DNA of 64,000 nucleotides from Mesorhizobium sp. B4-1-4. Lineage in GTDB: Bacteria; Pseudomonadota; Alphaproteobacteria; Rhizobiales; Rhizobiaceae. Position numbers and translations under genes: made by a program. Positions 34,897 through 43,552 of this stretch are shown here, piece by piece (position 1 is the stretch's first letter; the number at the start of each line of letters is the position of its first letter). The notes below the pieces were generated by a model. The model was given only the letters and a program-made list of their open reading frames with translations, was not told where the DNA came from and did no database searches. The stretch is taken from the NCBI RefSeq assembly GCF_006439395.2, contig NZ_CP083950.1:2232001-2296000 (forward strand), given 5' to 3'.

Positions 34897-35745
34897 CTAG
34901 CGGTTGTCTAGCCTCCAGTTGCGGTTGCGCCACATTTTCTCGCCGATCTGACAGTCGACGGCCGGCTTGTCCTGCGCCAGCACCACTGGCGGGTGATCGG
35001 CTGCTTCCGCCGCCCATTGCGGTGACGCCGAACCGGCAAGCTCGAGCACCAGCTTGCGGCGGATAGCTTCGGGAAATTGCGTCCAGTCGTTGACCGGGAT
35101 CATGAAGGCTCCGGGGCCGCCGATGACGCAGTCGCTGTAGTAGCGGTCGAGATCGTTGACGTCATAGGCGCTGGTGAAGCCGCCTCGGGTCATCAGCGGC
35201 AGGCCGTTGATAACGATGCCCTGCCTGACCACCGCGTCCCGGGTGAGATTGACTGGCGCGCCCTGGTTGTTGGGTCCGTCACCGGAAACGTCGATGACGC
35301 GCCTGGTCCCCTCGTAGCCGCTTTCGGCGAGAAGGTCGCTGCCGAATTCCAACGCGCCGGAGATCGAGGTGCGCCGCGCGCTGTCGGGCGGCTGGGCCGA
35401 CAATTGCGCCACCACGCGCTCCGCGTCAGCGCGGTTGGCGATCACCGTCCACGGCACGATGACGCGCTGCCATGTTGTGCCGGCCCACTCGACATAGGTG
35501 ACCGCGATCTTGCCGTAGGTGCCATTGGCAATGGCCCGCAGCACATTGTCATGCGTCAGCGCCGCCGCGTAGCCATGGCGCTGGATCTCGAGTTCGTCCG
35601 CCGACATCGACAGCGAAACGTCGACCGCCAGCACCAGTTCGACATCGACCGGCTCGTCCGCGCGGGTCCCGGGCGCCAGCCAGAGAATCAACGCCAGCGC
35701 AGCGCAGCTCGAAAGGAAATGTCTTGCGCTCGGGAAAGCAGACAT
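34897..35745 (-). CDS. DUF1194 (VWA-like) secreted protein
   Basis: 282 residues. A signal peptide (residues 1-29, LALILWLAPGTRA) leads into a von Willebrand A-like fold of the DUF1194 type: LVLAVDVSLSMSADELEIQRHGYAAAL has the DxSxS metal site, and RRVIDVSGDGPNNQG is the second conserved strand. It is exported; no partner gene is nearby and the role is unknown. Confidence 0.88.
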   Translation of the reverse strand: MSAFPSARHFLSSCAALALILWLAPGTRADEPVDVELVLAVDVSLSMSADELEIQRHGYAAALTHDNVLRAIANGTYGKIAVTYVEWAGTTWQRVIVPWTVIANRADAERVVAQLSAQPPDSARRTSISGALEFGSDLLAESGYEGTRRVIDVSGDGPNNQGAPVNLTRDAVVRQGIVINGLPLMTRGGFTSAYDVNDLDRYYSDCVIGGPGAFMIPVNDWTQFPEAIRRKLVLELAGSASPQWAAEAADHPPVVLAQDKPAVDCQIGEKMWRNRNWRLDNR

Positions 35746-35783
35746 TCCTTGAGGGTAAGCGAAAACGGCCTGGTTAAAAAGAC

Positions 35784-35812
35784 AAAAGCCCGGCTCTATG
35801 CCAGGCTTTTTG
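35784..35812 (-). terminator. Rho-independent terminator
   Basis: On the minus strand AAAAAGCCTGGC / GCCGGGCTTTT with loop ATAGA, followed by GTCTTTTTAACC. It lies 27 bp after the stop of the FAD-GcvT gene 35839-38400. Confidence 0.75.
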
Positions 35813-35838
35813 CGATCAGTCCGTTGCTCCGTCCGCGA

Positions 35839-38400
35839 TCAGCTGCGCGGCTTGAGGTTCTCCGGGTCGTAGAGCGGCTTGTAGCCGACGCTGGCCACTT
35901 CGACCGGATAGGTCTCGCCGAAATACTCCACCTCGAGCTTGCGGCCCTCTTGGGCATAGGCCCAGGGCAGGTAGGCGAGCGCGATGTTCTTGCCAATGGT
36001 AGGGCCATAGGCGACCGACGTCGTGAAGGAGCGGCGGCCGAGTTCGTCGACGAGCGTCTCGCCGGTTGCCGGATCCATCACAGGCATGATGCCGACGGGG
36101 TAGCGGGCAACACCCTTGCCGTCCTTGTTGTCGGTCATGACAAGCGTGCACAGCATCGCCGGCTGGTGCTCGCGGGCGCGATATTCCAGATGCTTGGCCT
36201 TGCCGCAGAAATCGTTCTCCTTGACCTTCGGACGCGCGAGATCGGCTTCCAGCAGATTGTATTCGGTCAGCAGGTCGGCGTTCTGCAGGCGCAGGCTCTT
36301 TTCCATGCGGCGCGTGTTGGCGTAAGTCTCGACGCCGAATGGCATGACGCCGGTCGAGCGCAGCGCGTCCCAGACTGCCAGCCCATCCTCGTAGCGCATA
36401 TGCAATTCCCAGCCCTGCTCGCCGACATAGGAGATGCGGAAAGCCGTGACGTCCTTGCCGCCGATCCGGATCGGCTTGATCGCGGCGAACGGGAAATTCT
36501 CCAGCGACAGCCCTTCGGGATTTTCGACCACCTTCTGCAAGGTCGTGCGGGCATTCGGCCCCCAGATGCCGATGGTGACGTATTTTTCCGTCACATCGGT
36601 GATAGTGACGTCAAAACCTTTGTCCTGCGCCGTGCGACGCATGTACTGGAAGTCGCGTGGGCCGGCGTCGGCGCCGTCGATGACGCGGCAGCGGTCGGCC
36701 ATGCGGATGACGGTGAAGTCGGCGCGCACCATGCCTTCCTCGTCGAGGAAATGGGTGTAGATACCCTTGCCGATATTGTTGTCGCCGCCGATCTTGGCCG
36801 CGCAGAGCCACTCCAGCAACGCGACGTGGTCAGGTCCTTCGACGTCATACATCGAGAAGTGCGACAGGTTGACGATGCCGCAATCCTCGCTCATCGCCAG
36901 GTGCTCGGCATTGGAAACGCGCCAGAAGTGCCGGTTGTCCCATTCGTTCTCGCGCACCGGCACGCGGTTGCCGTATTTTTCGAGCAGATGCTCGTTGGCG
37001 GCATAGCCATGCGCGCGCTCCCAGCCGCCCAGTTCCATGAAGTAACCGCCGAGCTCCTTCTCGCGCTCCCAGAATGGGGAGCGCCTTATGTTGCGGCCCT
37101 TTGAGAACGGCTCGCGAGGATGCACCGCCGGATTGTAGACCTTCATCGCCGTTTCGGTGCAGCGATCCCAGATGAACTGCTCCTTGGTCTGGTGCGGGTA
37201 GAAGCGCGCATAATCGATGGCGTGGTGGTCGATCACGGTACGGCCGTCCGTCATCCAGTCGGCGATCAGCTTGCCCATGCCGGGGCCGTCCTTGACCCAG
37301 ATGGCGACGGCATACCACAGGCCCCTCACCTTCTGGCTCTCGCCCATGGACGGACCGCCATCGGCCGTCACCTGCAGCAGGCCGTTGAAGGAATGGCTTT
37401 CATTGTAGCCGAGTTCGCCCAGGATCGGCGTCAGTTCCATGGCGCGTTCGAGCGGCGCCAGGATCTGCTCCATGTCGAGGTCGCGCTGCGAGGGCGACAA
37501 ACGCGCCTGGTCCTTTTCCAGCAGGTCGCGCGGGTGGCAGAGACGCGGATTGGTCTCTTCGTAATAGCCCCATTCGATCTGCCCGCCCTCGGCGGTCTTG
37601 GGATCGCCCGTGTCGCGCATATAGGCCGAGTTGCCCTGGTCGCGCAGCAGCGGCCAGCCGATCTCCTTGCCGGTGCCGGCGAACTCATTATAGGGTCCGA
37701 AGAAAGTCAGCGGATGGTCGATCGGCATGACCGGCAGGTCCTCGCCGACCATCTCCGCGATCAGCCGCCCCCAAATGCCGGCGCAGACGATGACATAGTC
37801 AGCCTCGATCGTGCCACGGTCTGTCACCACGGCGCTGATGCGGCCGTCCTTGACCACCAGCGACTTGGCCGGCGTGTTGGCGAAGGATTTCAGCTTGCCC
37901 GACGCTTCCGCCTGGTCGACGAGCTTGCCGGCGACAGTCTGCGAGCGCGGAATGACGAGGCCGGCATCCGGATCCCACAGGCCGCCCTGCACCATCTCTT
38001 CTTCGATGAGCGGGAATTTTTCCTTGATCTCGCCCGGCTCGATCAGTCGCGCGCGTGTTCCAAACGCTTTCGCAGAGGCGATCTTGCGCTTGATCTCGTC
38101 CATGCGGCTGTCGTCGCCAACGCGGGCAACCTCGAGACCGCCGATGCGGGCGTAGTGACCCATCTTCTCGTAGAAATCGATGGAATAGAGTGTCGTCCAG
38201 CAGGATAGGAAGTCGTGGCTGGTCGTGTAGCAGAAGTCGGAGGCGTGCGCCGTCGAGCCGATATCGGTCGGGATGCCCGACTTGTCGATGCCGACAATGT
38301 CGTCCCAGCCGCGCTCGATCAAATGATGGGCGATCGATGCACCAACAATACCGCCGAGGCCAATGATGACGACCTTCGCCTTTTTCGGAAACTCTGCCAT
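35839..38400 (-). CDS. FAD-dependent oxidoreductase/GcvT fusion, divergent paralogue
   Basis: 853 residues. Same architecture as the dimethylglycine/sarcosine dehydrogenase-like genes: FAD domain to about residue 420, then a GcvT-like folate domain (NLSHFSMYDVEGPDHVALLEWLCAAKIGG, YVGEQGWELHMRYEDG). It differs at the FAD site: the dinucleotide motif is GLGGIVG (14-20), and the flavinylation region reads GSTAHASDF with His52 in place of WHAAG. Substrate or cofactor linkage may therefore differ from the other three copies. It has its own terminator at 35784-35812 and a TTTGCGACA element 68 bp upstream of its start. Confidence 0.92.
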   Translation of the reverse strand: MAEFPKKAKVVIIGLGGIVGASIAHHLIERGWDDIVGIDKSGIPTDIGSTAHASDFCYTTSHDFLSCWTTLYSIDFYEKMGHYARIGGLEVARVGDDSRMDEIKRKIASAKAFGTRARLIEPGEIKEKFPLIEEEMVQGGLWDPDAGLVIPRSQTVAGKLVDQAEASGKLKSFANTPAKSLVVKDGRISAVVTDRGTIEADYVIVCAGIWGRLIAEMVGEDLPVMPIDHPLTFFGPYNEFAGTGKEIGWPLLRDQGNSAYMRDTGDPKTAEGGQIEWGYYEETNPRLCHPRDLLEKDQARLSPSQRDLDMEQILAPLERAMELTPILGELGYNESHSFNGLLQVTADGGPSMGESQKVRGLWYAVAIWVKDGPGMGKLIADWMTDGRTVIDHHAIDYARFYPHQTKEQFIWDRCTETAMKVYNPAVHPREPFSKGRNIRRSPFWEREKELGGYFMELGGWERAHGYAANEHLLEKYGNRVPVRENEWDNRHFWRVSNAEHLAMSEDCGIVNLSHFSMYDVEGPDHVALLEWLCAAKIGGDNNIGKGIYTHFLDEEGMVRADFTVIRMADRCRVIDGADAGPRDFQYMRRTAQDKGFDVTITDVTEKYVTIGIWGPNARTTLQKVVENPEGLSLENFPFAAIKPIRIGGKDVTAFRISYVGEQGWELHMRYEDGLAVWDALRSTGVMPFGVETYANTRRMEKSLRLQNADLLTEYNLLEADLARPKVKENDFCGKAKHLEYRAREHQPAMLCTLVMTDNKDGKGVARYPVGIMPVMDPATGETLVDELGRRSFTTSVAYGPTIGKNIALAYLPWAYAQEGRKLEVEYFGETYPVEVASVGYKPLYDPENLKPRS

Positions 38401-38467
38401 TGCCCGCGACTCCAGTGTGATAAAGCGCGCGGACTATAGGGCCGAGCGATGGGGCTGATGAAGCCTG

Positions 38468-38476
38468 TTTGCGACA
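38468..38476. promoter_or_regulatory. Single TTTGCGACA element upstream of the FAD-GcvT gene
   Basis: TTTGCGACA matches the half-site of the 30471-30492 palindrome. It lies 68 bp before the start of the minus-strand gene at 38400. A lone 9-mer has limited weight by itself. Confidence 0.3.
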
Positions 38477-38647
38477 TTCGGAAAAAGCCAAGCGACTAAG
38501 TCCTATCTCAGGAGCGGGCAGCGCGTCGACTTCGACCTTGATCATGCCGGGGCGATTGCGCACCGGTCGAAAAATAGTGAAACGCCCGGTTGTAGGCGGC
38601 CGCCGAGGTCGTATGTCCGGCGTCATTGTTAACCCGCTACCGAAACA

Positions 38648-38675
38648 ATAAAAGGCCGAGCAATGCCCGGCCTTT
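38648..38675 (-). terminator. Rho-independent terminator
   Basis: On the minus strand AAAGGCCG-GGCATTGCT-CGGCCTTT is followed by TATTGTTT. It lies 18 bp past the small secreted-protein gene. Confidence 0.75.
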
Positions 38676-38693
38676 CCAACCATGCCGCAGAGA

Positions 38694-38957
38694 TTACTTT
38701 ATGCGGGCAACGCCGCCTGAGATTTCGACGGTTTCCGAACCGGTCAGGGCTTCAAGATCGCCATTGGGCAAGGTGACGAAGCAGCCATTCTGGCAGAACT
38801 CAACGGTTTCCCCTCCAGCCAGCGCAAGTTCGGTCTTACTGCCACCCTCCGTCACGACCAGCGTGCGGGTCTCGGCGTCCTTGTTGACCGCGCTGGCGGC
38901 ATGGGCCGAGCCGCTCACGGCGAGCAAGGCGACGGCAGCGACGAGAGACTTCCACAT
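38694..38957 (-). CDS. Small secreted hypothetical protein
   Basis: 87 residues from the ATG at 38957. A clear signal peptide (SLVAAVALLAVSGSAHA) precedes a short mature domain with two cysteines (EFCQNGCFVTLPNG). It is probably periplasmic; no named family is recognised. A terminator follows directly. Confidence 0.78.
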   Translation of the reverse strand: MWKSLVAAVALLAVSGSAHAASAVNKDAETRTLVVTEGGSKTELALAGGETVEFCQNGCFVTLPNGDLEALTGSETVEISGGVARIK

Positions 38958-39193
38958 GGTGCAATATCGGTGTTCCCACCGCCCCTGTTGCATTTCGCAA
39001 GGCATTTTCGCCCGTTGCATGGGAGCTTATATGAGATGGAAGCTGAACCGCAACTGAATGCCGCATTCATGCCGCAATTGGCTTTGGCTTCTCCAGTGCA
39101 GGCCGCAGGCGCACGCCGGCCCTGTTGATTTCAAGACCGATCTGCACACGGCACTCCCCGTTCCGATCGCGAACAGCTGACCGGCTCCGATAT

Positions 39194-41758
39194 CTAGTCG
39201 GGATCGGGCTTGCGCGCCTTGCGTCCTGATTTGGCGGCTCGTTTCGCCTCGGCCGCGGCCTCTGTCTTCGCCTGTTCCTGCTCTATGAAATCGGCTTCGA
39301 TCTTGTCGTCGTCAGTCGGCCAAGCCTTCGCGTGCTTGGTCTCGACGACGGCTCGCGGCGTCGAAGGGATTTCGATATGCTGGTCGTCGAATTTCTCGAG
39401 CACGGCGAAGCGGACGTCGTTCTGCACAATGTTGCCATTCATCACATCGGCCAGGAAAACCCTGATTTCGAATTCGAGCGCGGCCGCGCCGAAATTGGAA
39501 AACAGCACGAAAGGTTCGGGATTCTTCAGCACCAGCGGATGGCTGCGCGCGATTTCGAGCAGGACGGTATGGACCTGCTTGACGTCGCTGCCATAGGCGA
39601 CACCGATCTTGATGTCGATGCGGCCGAGCTTGTTGCGGTGCGTCCAGTTGCCGACGGCGTTGTTGATCAGGTTTGAATTGGGCAGGATCACCGATTGCCG
39701 CTGGAAGGTTTCGATCTCGGTGGCGCGCACGCTGATCTTCTTGACCGTGCCGCTGATCTCACCGGCGACGATCCAATCGCCGACCTTGAACGGCCGCTCG
39801 GCCAGCAGGATCAGGCCGGAAACGAAGTTGGACACCACATTCTGCAAGCCAAAGCCGATACCGAGCGATAGAGCGCCGGCGACCAGCGCCAGGCTGGAGA
39901 GGTCGATACCGGCAGCCGAGATGCCGACGAGTGCCGCCAGCGCCACGCCGGCATACCCAATAGCTAGCCGGATCGAGTTGCGCACCCCGGTATCGACCTT
40001 GCCGCGCGCCATCACCGAACCGTCGAGCCAGCCCTGGAACCAGCGCGTCAGGAAATAGCCGATGATGAAGACGACAACACCGGAGAGGATGCCGGTGACC
40101 GAAATCGTCACCGAACCGATGGTGATCCCCGTCGCCAGCCTGTAGGCCCAAGCCTGGATATCGCCCAGTTGGAAGCCCCACATCAGCAGGATCAGCGGCA
40201 GGAACACCAGCACGATCATCAGATTGATCGCGACGCTGACCACGAGGCCGAGCTGGTCGAGTGCGGTGTCTTCATAGCTGGAGTTGACCGACAGCCAGCG
40301 CCCGACAGTGGTGTTGGCGAAAGCGCCCTCCTCGCCGATCGCCTGCGCCGACAGGAAGCCGATATAAGCGGTAATGAGCGCGGTGCCGGTGACCACGACC
40401 TGCAGCGAGACGAACAGCGCAAGGCCGATATAGCCCAGCAAGGCGGCGATGATGGTGAAAAGGCCGAGTGACAGCGCCAGGTAGCGCAGCCATGCCGGCC
40501 ACGGCCGCCAGCTTCCGTCGCGCGCCCTGAACGGCCGCAGCATCGCCATCAGGATCAGGATGACGCCGACGATAATGGTTGCGAGGAAACTGCGGGCGAT
40601 GGTCAGCGACAGTGGCGAGCCCATCTTGTCGTTCACGATCGACAGAAAGGTGTTGAAGCTGATGACCACGGCCATGGCCGTGGCCAGGCGCACCAGCCAG
40701 CGTGCCGGTCCCGTTTCGACCGGAATGAGGCGCCAGTTCGGCAGGCGCGGCGACAGGGCCGCATTGGTCAGCCGGTTGACGCAGAACACCACGCCGATGA
40801 CGCTCGCCAGCGCATTCAGGAAGAGTCCGATATCGCCGCGCAACACGTTGTAATAATTGAAGAAGAAGATCGTCGACCCAAGAAAGGCGCCGACCGCCAG
40901 CGTGGGCAGCAGGGTCGACCAGAAGGCAACCGAGAGGCGGCTGAGATAGGACGGATCCTCGTTAGTGGGGTCAGCTTCGAACACGCGCCCGAACAGGCGC
41001 CTGCCGCCGACCAGCAGCACCAGGGCCAGGCCGAGCGCGACGAAGGTCGCCGCAAGAATGGCCTGGAACTTGAACTTGAAGGCGAAGCTCAGCCAGGAAG
41101 ACACCGCCTTGTAGAAGTTGCGGAACTCGTCGCGGGCGTCCGAAAAGACCTGCGGGCTCAGCGCGTCCGACAGCACATAGCGCTTCGTCAAAAGATTGCG
41201 GAAAAGCGCGCTGCGCATATTGCCGATCTGGTCGATCAGCCCGCTGATGCGGATCGACAGGGCCTGGGCTTGCGAAATGACAGCGTTGATCTCGGCCTTT
41301 TCGGACGTCAGCGCCTGGCGTTCGGCGCTCACGATATCGGGCTCGGGCGGCTGGCCCGCGGCGGGCGCCGGGCCGAGCTGCTGAACTCTGGCGTTGATCT
41401 CGGCAAGGCGCGTGCGGAAGGCAAGCGCGGTATTCAGCGACTCGCGGGACAGTTCCTCAAGCTGCAGGCGGATGTCAACGAGACTTGAATCCTCCTCACC
41501 GTCCTGCTGAATCTTCTTCTCGAGACCATCGGTTTTTGCCGTCAGGTCCTTGATCATCTTCTGCTGATCGGCGATCAGTCCCGGGGGTGCCGGGCTGGCC
41601 GCGGGCGCCGCCGGAACCGGGCTGCCACCCGGCGCTACGGGAGCCTGGCTGGCCCCTGGCGTCGCGGGAGCCTGACCTGCGACCTGGGCGATGGCGCCGA
41701 GCGGCGCTGATGCGACAAGCGCGCAGACCAGAATCAGGCGGAAGAAGCGGAAAAGCAT
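39194..41758 (-). CDS. MscS-family mechanosensitive channel with N-terminal DUF3772-type region
   Basis: 854 residues from the ATG at 41758. A signal peptide (FRLILVCALVASAPLGAIA) is followed by a Pro/Ala-rich stretch and a coiled periplasmic region (about 60-200), many membrane segments (about 220-600), and the MscS pore/beta domain. The latter is marked by ALSLGIGFGLQNVVSNFVSGLILLAERPFKVGDWI and VRATEIETFQRQSVILPNSNLINN. Such channels release solutes, including betaines, on hypo-osmotic shock. Divergent from soxB across about 210 bp. Confidence 0.93.
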   Translation of the reverse strand: MLFRFFRLILVCALVASAPLGAIAQVAGQAPATPGASQAPVAPGGSPVPAAPAASPAPPGLIADQQKMIKDLTAKTDGLEKKIQQDGEEDSSLVDIRLQLEELSRESLNTALAFRTRLAEINARVQQLGPAPAAGQPPEPDIVSAERQALTSEKAEINAVISQAQALSIRISGLIDQIGNMRSALFRNLLTKRYVLSDALSPQVFSDARDEFRNFYKAVSSWLSFAFKFKFQAILAATFVALGLALVLLVGGRRLFGRVFEADPTNEDPSYLSRLSVAFWSTLLPTLAVGAFLGSTIFFFNYYNVLRGDIGLFLNALASVIGVVFCVNRLTNAALSPRLPNWRLIPVETGPARWLVRLATAMAVVISFNTFLSIVNDKMGSPLSLTIARSFLATIIVGVILILMAMLRPFRARDGSWRPWPAWLRYLALSLGLFTIIAALLGYIGLALFVSLQVVVTGTALITAYIGFLSAQAIGEEGAFANTTVGRWLSVNSSYEDTALDQLGLVVSVAINLMIVLVFLPLILLMWGFQLGDIQAWAYRLATGITIGSVTISVTGILSGVVVFIIGYFLTRWFQGWLDGSVMARGKVDTGVRNSIRLAIGYAGVALAALVGISAAGIDLSSLALVAGALSLGIGFGLQNVVSNFVSGLILLAERPFKVGDWIVAGEISGTVKKISVRATEIETFQRQSVILPNSNLINNAVGNWTHRNKLGRIDIKIGVAYGSDVKQVHTVLLEIARSHPLVLKNPEPFVLFSNFGAAALEFEIRVFLADVMNGNIVQNDVRFAVLEKFDDQHIEIPSTPRAVVETKHAKAWPTDDDKIEADFIEQEQAKTEAAAEAKRAAKSGRKARKPDPD

Positions 41759-41971
41759 GATTTCTTGGCGACTCACGGGCGGCAAAGGCATTTGAAGAGC
41801 CCGTCCTTGATAAAGACGGCCATATCATGGAGCAAGCTGTCGCATCCGCCGCCTGTTTCCGCCCGATCGCCGATTCTTGAGTCGGCCAGTCGAAAGGCAA
41901 TGGCGCAATATTGGCTTTGCGCTTGCGGCCTGCTCTATAGTCTGCCGCATCGCCCGAACCGGATGACAATG

Positions 41972-43231
41972 ATGGCAGAGTACTCGGCCTTTTCGCTGCT
42001 CGCGAATGCACTCAAGGGAAACAAGGACTGGAAGCCGGCCTGGCGCAAGCCGGACCCGAAAGCTTCCTATGATGTCATCATCATCGGCGGCGGTGGGCAT
42101 GGCCTGTCGACCGCCTATTATCTTGCCAAGGAACACGGCATGACCAATGTCGCGGTGCTGGAAAAGGGCTGGCTCGGCTCCGGCAATGTCGGCCGCAACA
42201 CGACGGCCGTGCGCTCGAACTATCTGCTGCCGGCCAACACACGCTTCTACGAACACTCGATGAAGCTGTGGGAGGACCTGTCGCACGAACTCAATTACAA
42301 TGTCATGTTCTCGCAACGCGGATGCTTGAACCTGGCCCACACGCCGGCCCAGTTCGACGACTATGCGAGGCGCGGCAATGCCATGCGCCATCTCGGCGTC
42401 GATGCCGAACTGATGACGCCGGCCGAGATCAAACGCCTGATCCCGGCGCTCGATATCTCCAATGAGGCGCGGTTTCCGGTGGTCGGCGGCCTGATGCAAC
42501 GGCGCGCCGGCACCGCCCGTCACGACGCCGTGGCCTGGGGCTATGCGCGCGGCGCCGACCGGCGCGGCGTCGACATCATCGAGAATTGCGAAGTCACCGG
42601 CTTCCTGCGCGACGGCGACCGCATAACCGGCGTCACCACATCGCGTGGTGATATCAGGGCCAAGAAGGTGGCGGTCGCGGTGGCCGGCAGCACCGGACGC
42701 GTCATGCAGCTGGCCGGCGTCGAGACGATGCCGATCGAGAGCCACGTGCTGCAGGCCTTCGTCACCGAATCGCTGAAGCCCTTCATCGATACCGTCGTGA
42801 CCTTCGGCATGGGTCATTTCTACATGTCGCAGTCCGACAAGGGCGGCCTTGTCTATGGCGGCGACATCGATGGCTACAACAGCTACGCCCAGCGCGGCAA
42901 CCTGCCCATCGTCGATGAGGTGATGAGCGAGATGCTGGCGCTGTTTCCGGGTCTCGCCCGCGTGCGCATGCTGCGCTCCTGGGGCGGCGTCTGCGACATG
43001 TCGATGGACGGTTCGCCGATCATCACCACCGGCCCCCTGCCCGGCATGTATCTCAATTGCGGCTGGTGCTATGGCGGCTTCAAGGCGACGCCGGCCTCAG
43101 GCTGGTGCTTTGCCTGGACCATCGTCAAGGACGAGCCGCACGACTTCAATGCCGCCTTCACGCTCGACCGCTTCCATCGCGGCCTGGTGATCGACGACAA
43201 GGGTCAGGGCGCCAACCCTCGACTTCATTAA
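41972..43231 (+). CDS. soxB: Sarcosine oxidase, beta subunit
   Basis: 419 residues from the ATG at 41972 (MAEYSAFSLLANAL matches family starts; ATGs at 41963 and 41969 are alternatives). It oxidises sarcosine and holds covalent FMN and non-covalent FAD. The FAD motif GGGGHG and the segment GTARHDAVAWGYARGA with His184 as likely FMN attachment site are present. First gene of soxBDAG; it completes conversion of betaine-derived sarcosine to glycine and methylene-THF. Confidence 0.96.
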   Translation: MAEYSAFSLLANALKGNKDWKPAWRKPDPKASYDVIIIGGGGHGLSTAYYLAKEHGMTNVAVLEKGWLGSGNVGRNTTAVRSNYLLPANTRFYEHSMKLWEDLSHELNYNVMFSQRGCLNLAHTPAQFDDYARRGNAMRHLGVDAELMTPAEIKRLIPALDISNEARFPVVGGLMQRRAGTARHDAVAWGYARGADRRGVDIIENCEVTGFLRDGDRITGVTTSRGDIRAKKVAVAVAGSTGRVMQLAGVETMPIESHVLQAFVTESLKPFIDTVVTFGMGHFYMSQSDKGGLVYGGDIDGYNSYAQRGNLPIVDEVMSEMLALFPGLARVRMLRSWGGVCDMSMDGSPIITTGPLPGMYLNCGWCYGGFKATPASGWCFAWTIVKDEPHDFNAAFTLDRFHRGLVIDDKGQGANPRLH

Positions 43232-43255
43232 GCAAGGCTTCATCAGGAATATACC

Positions 43256-43552
43256 GTGCTGATCACCTGTCCCTATTGCGGCCCGCGCGACGTCATCGAG
43301 TTCACCTATCAGGGTGACGGCAACCGCGAGCGTCCCGACCCCGCCTCGCAGAATTTCGAGGCGTGGAATGCCTATGTCTATGACCGGCTGAACCCGGCTG
43401 GCGACCACAACGAGATCTGGCAGCATTCCGGCGGTTGCCGGGCGCATCTGCGGGTCGTGCGCAACACGCTGACCCATGAGATTTCGAGCGTCGCCTTCGC
43501 GCGCGGCGACCATGGTTCGGCCTCGCGTCACAAGGCGGAAGACAAATCATGA
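43256..43552 (+). CDS. soxD: Sarcosine oxidase, delta subunit
   Basis: 98 residues from a GTG. The zinc motif CPYCGPRD near the N-terminus and a downstream Cys/His pair are those of SoxD. It lies 24 bp after soxB and overlaps soxA (ATGA). Confidence 0.95.
   Translation: MLITCPYCGPRDVIEFTYQGDGNRERPDPASQNFEAWNAYVYDRLNPAGDHNEIWQHSGGCRAHLRVVRNTLTHEISSVAFARGDHGSASRHKAEDKS

Noticed and set aside
35077..37104. A 675-residue plus-strand frame across DUF1194 and FAD-GcvT genes
   Set aside because: It spans two clear minus-strand genes and a terminator and shows no domain of its own.
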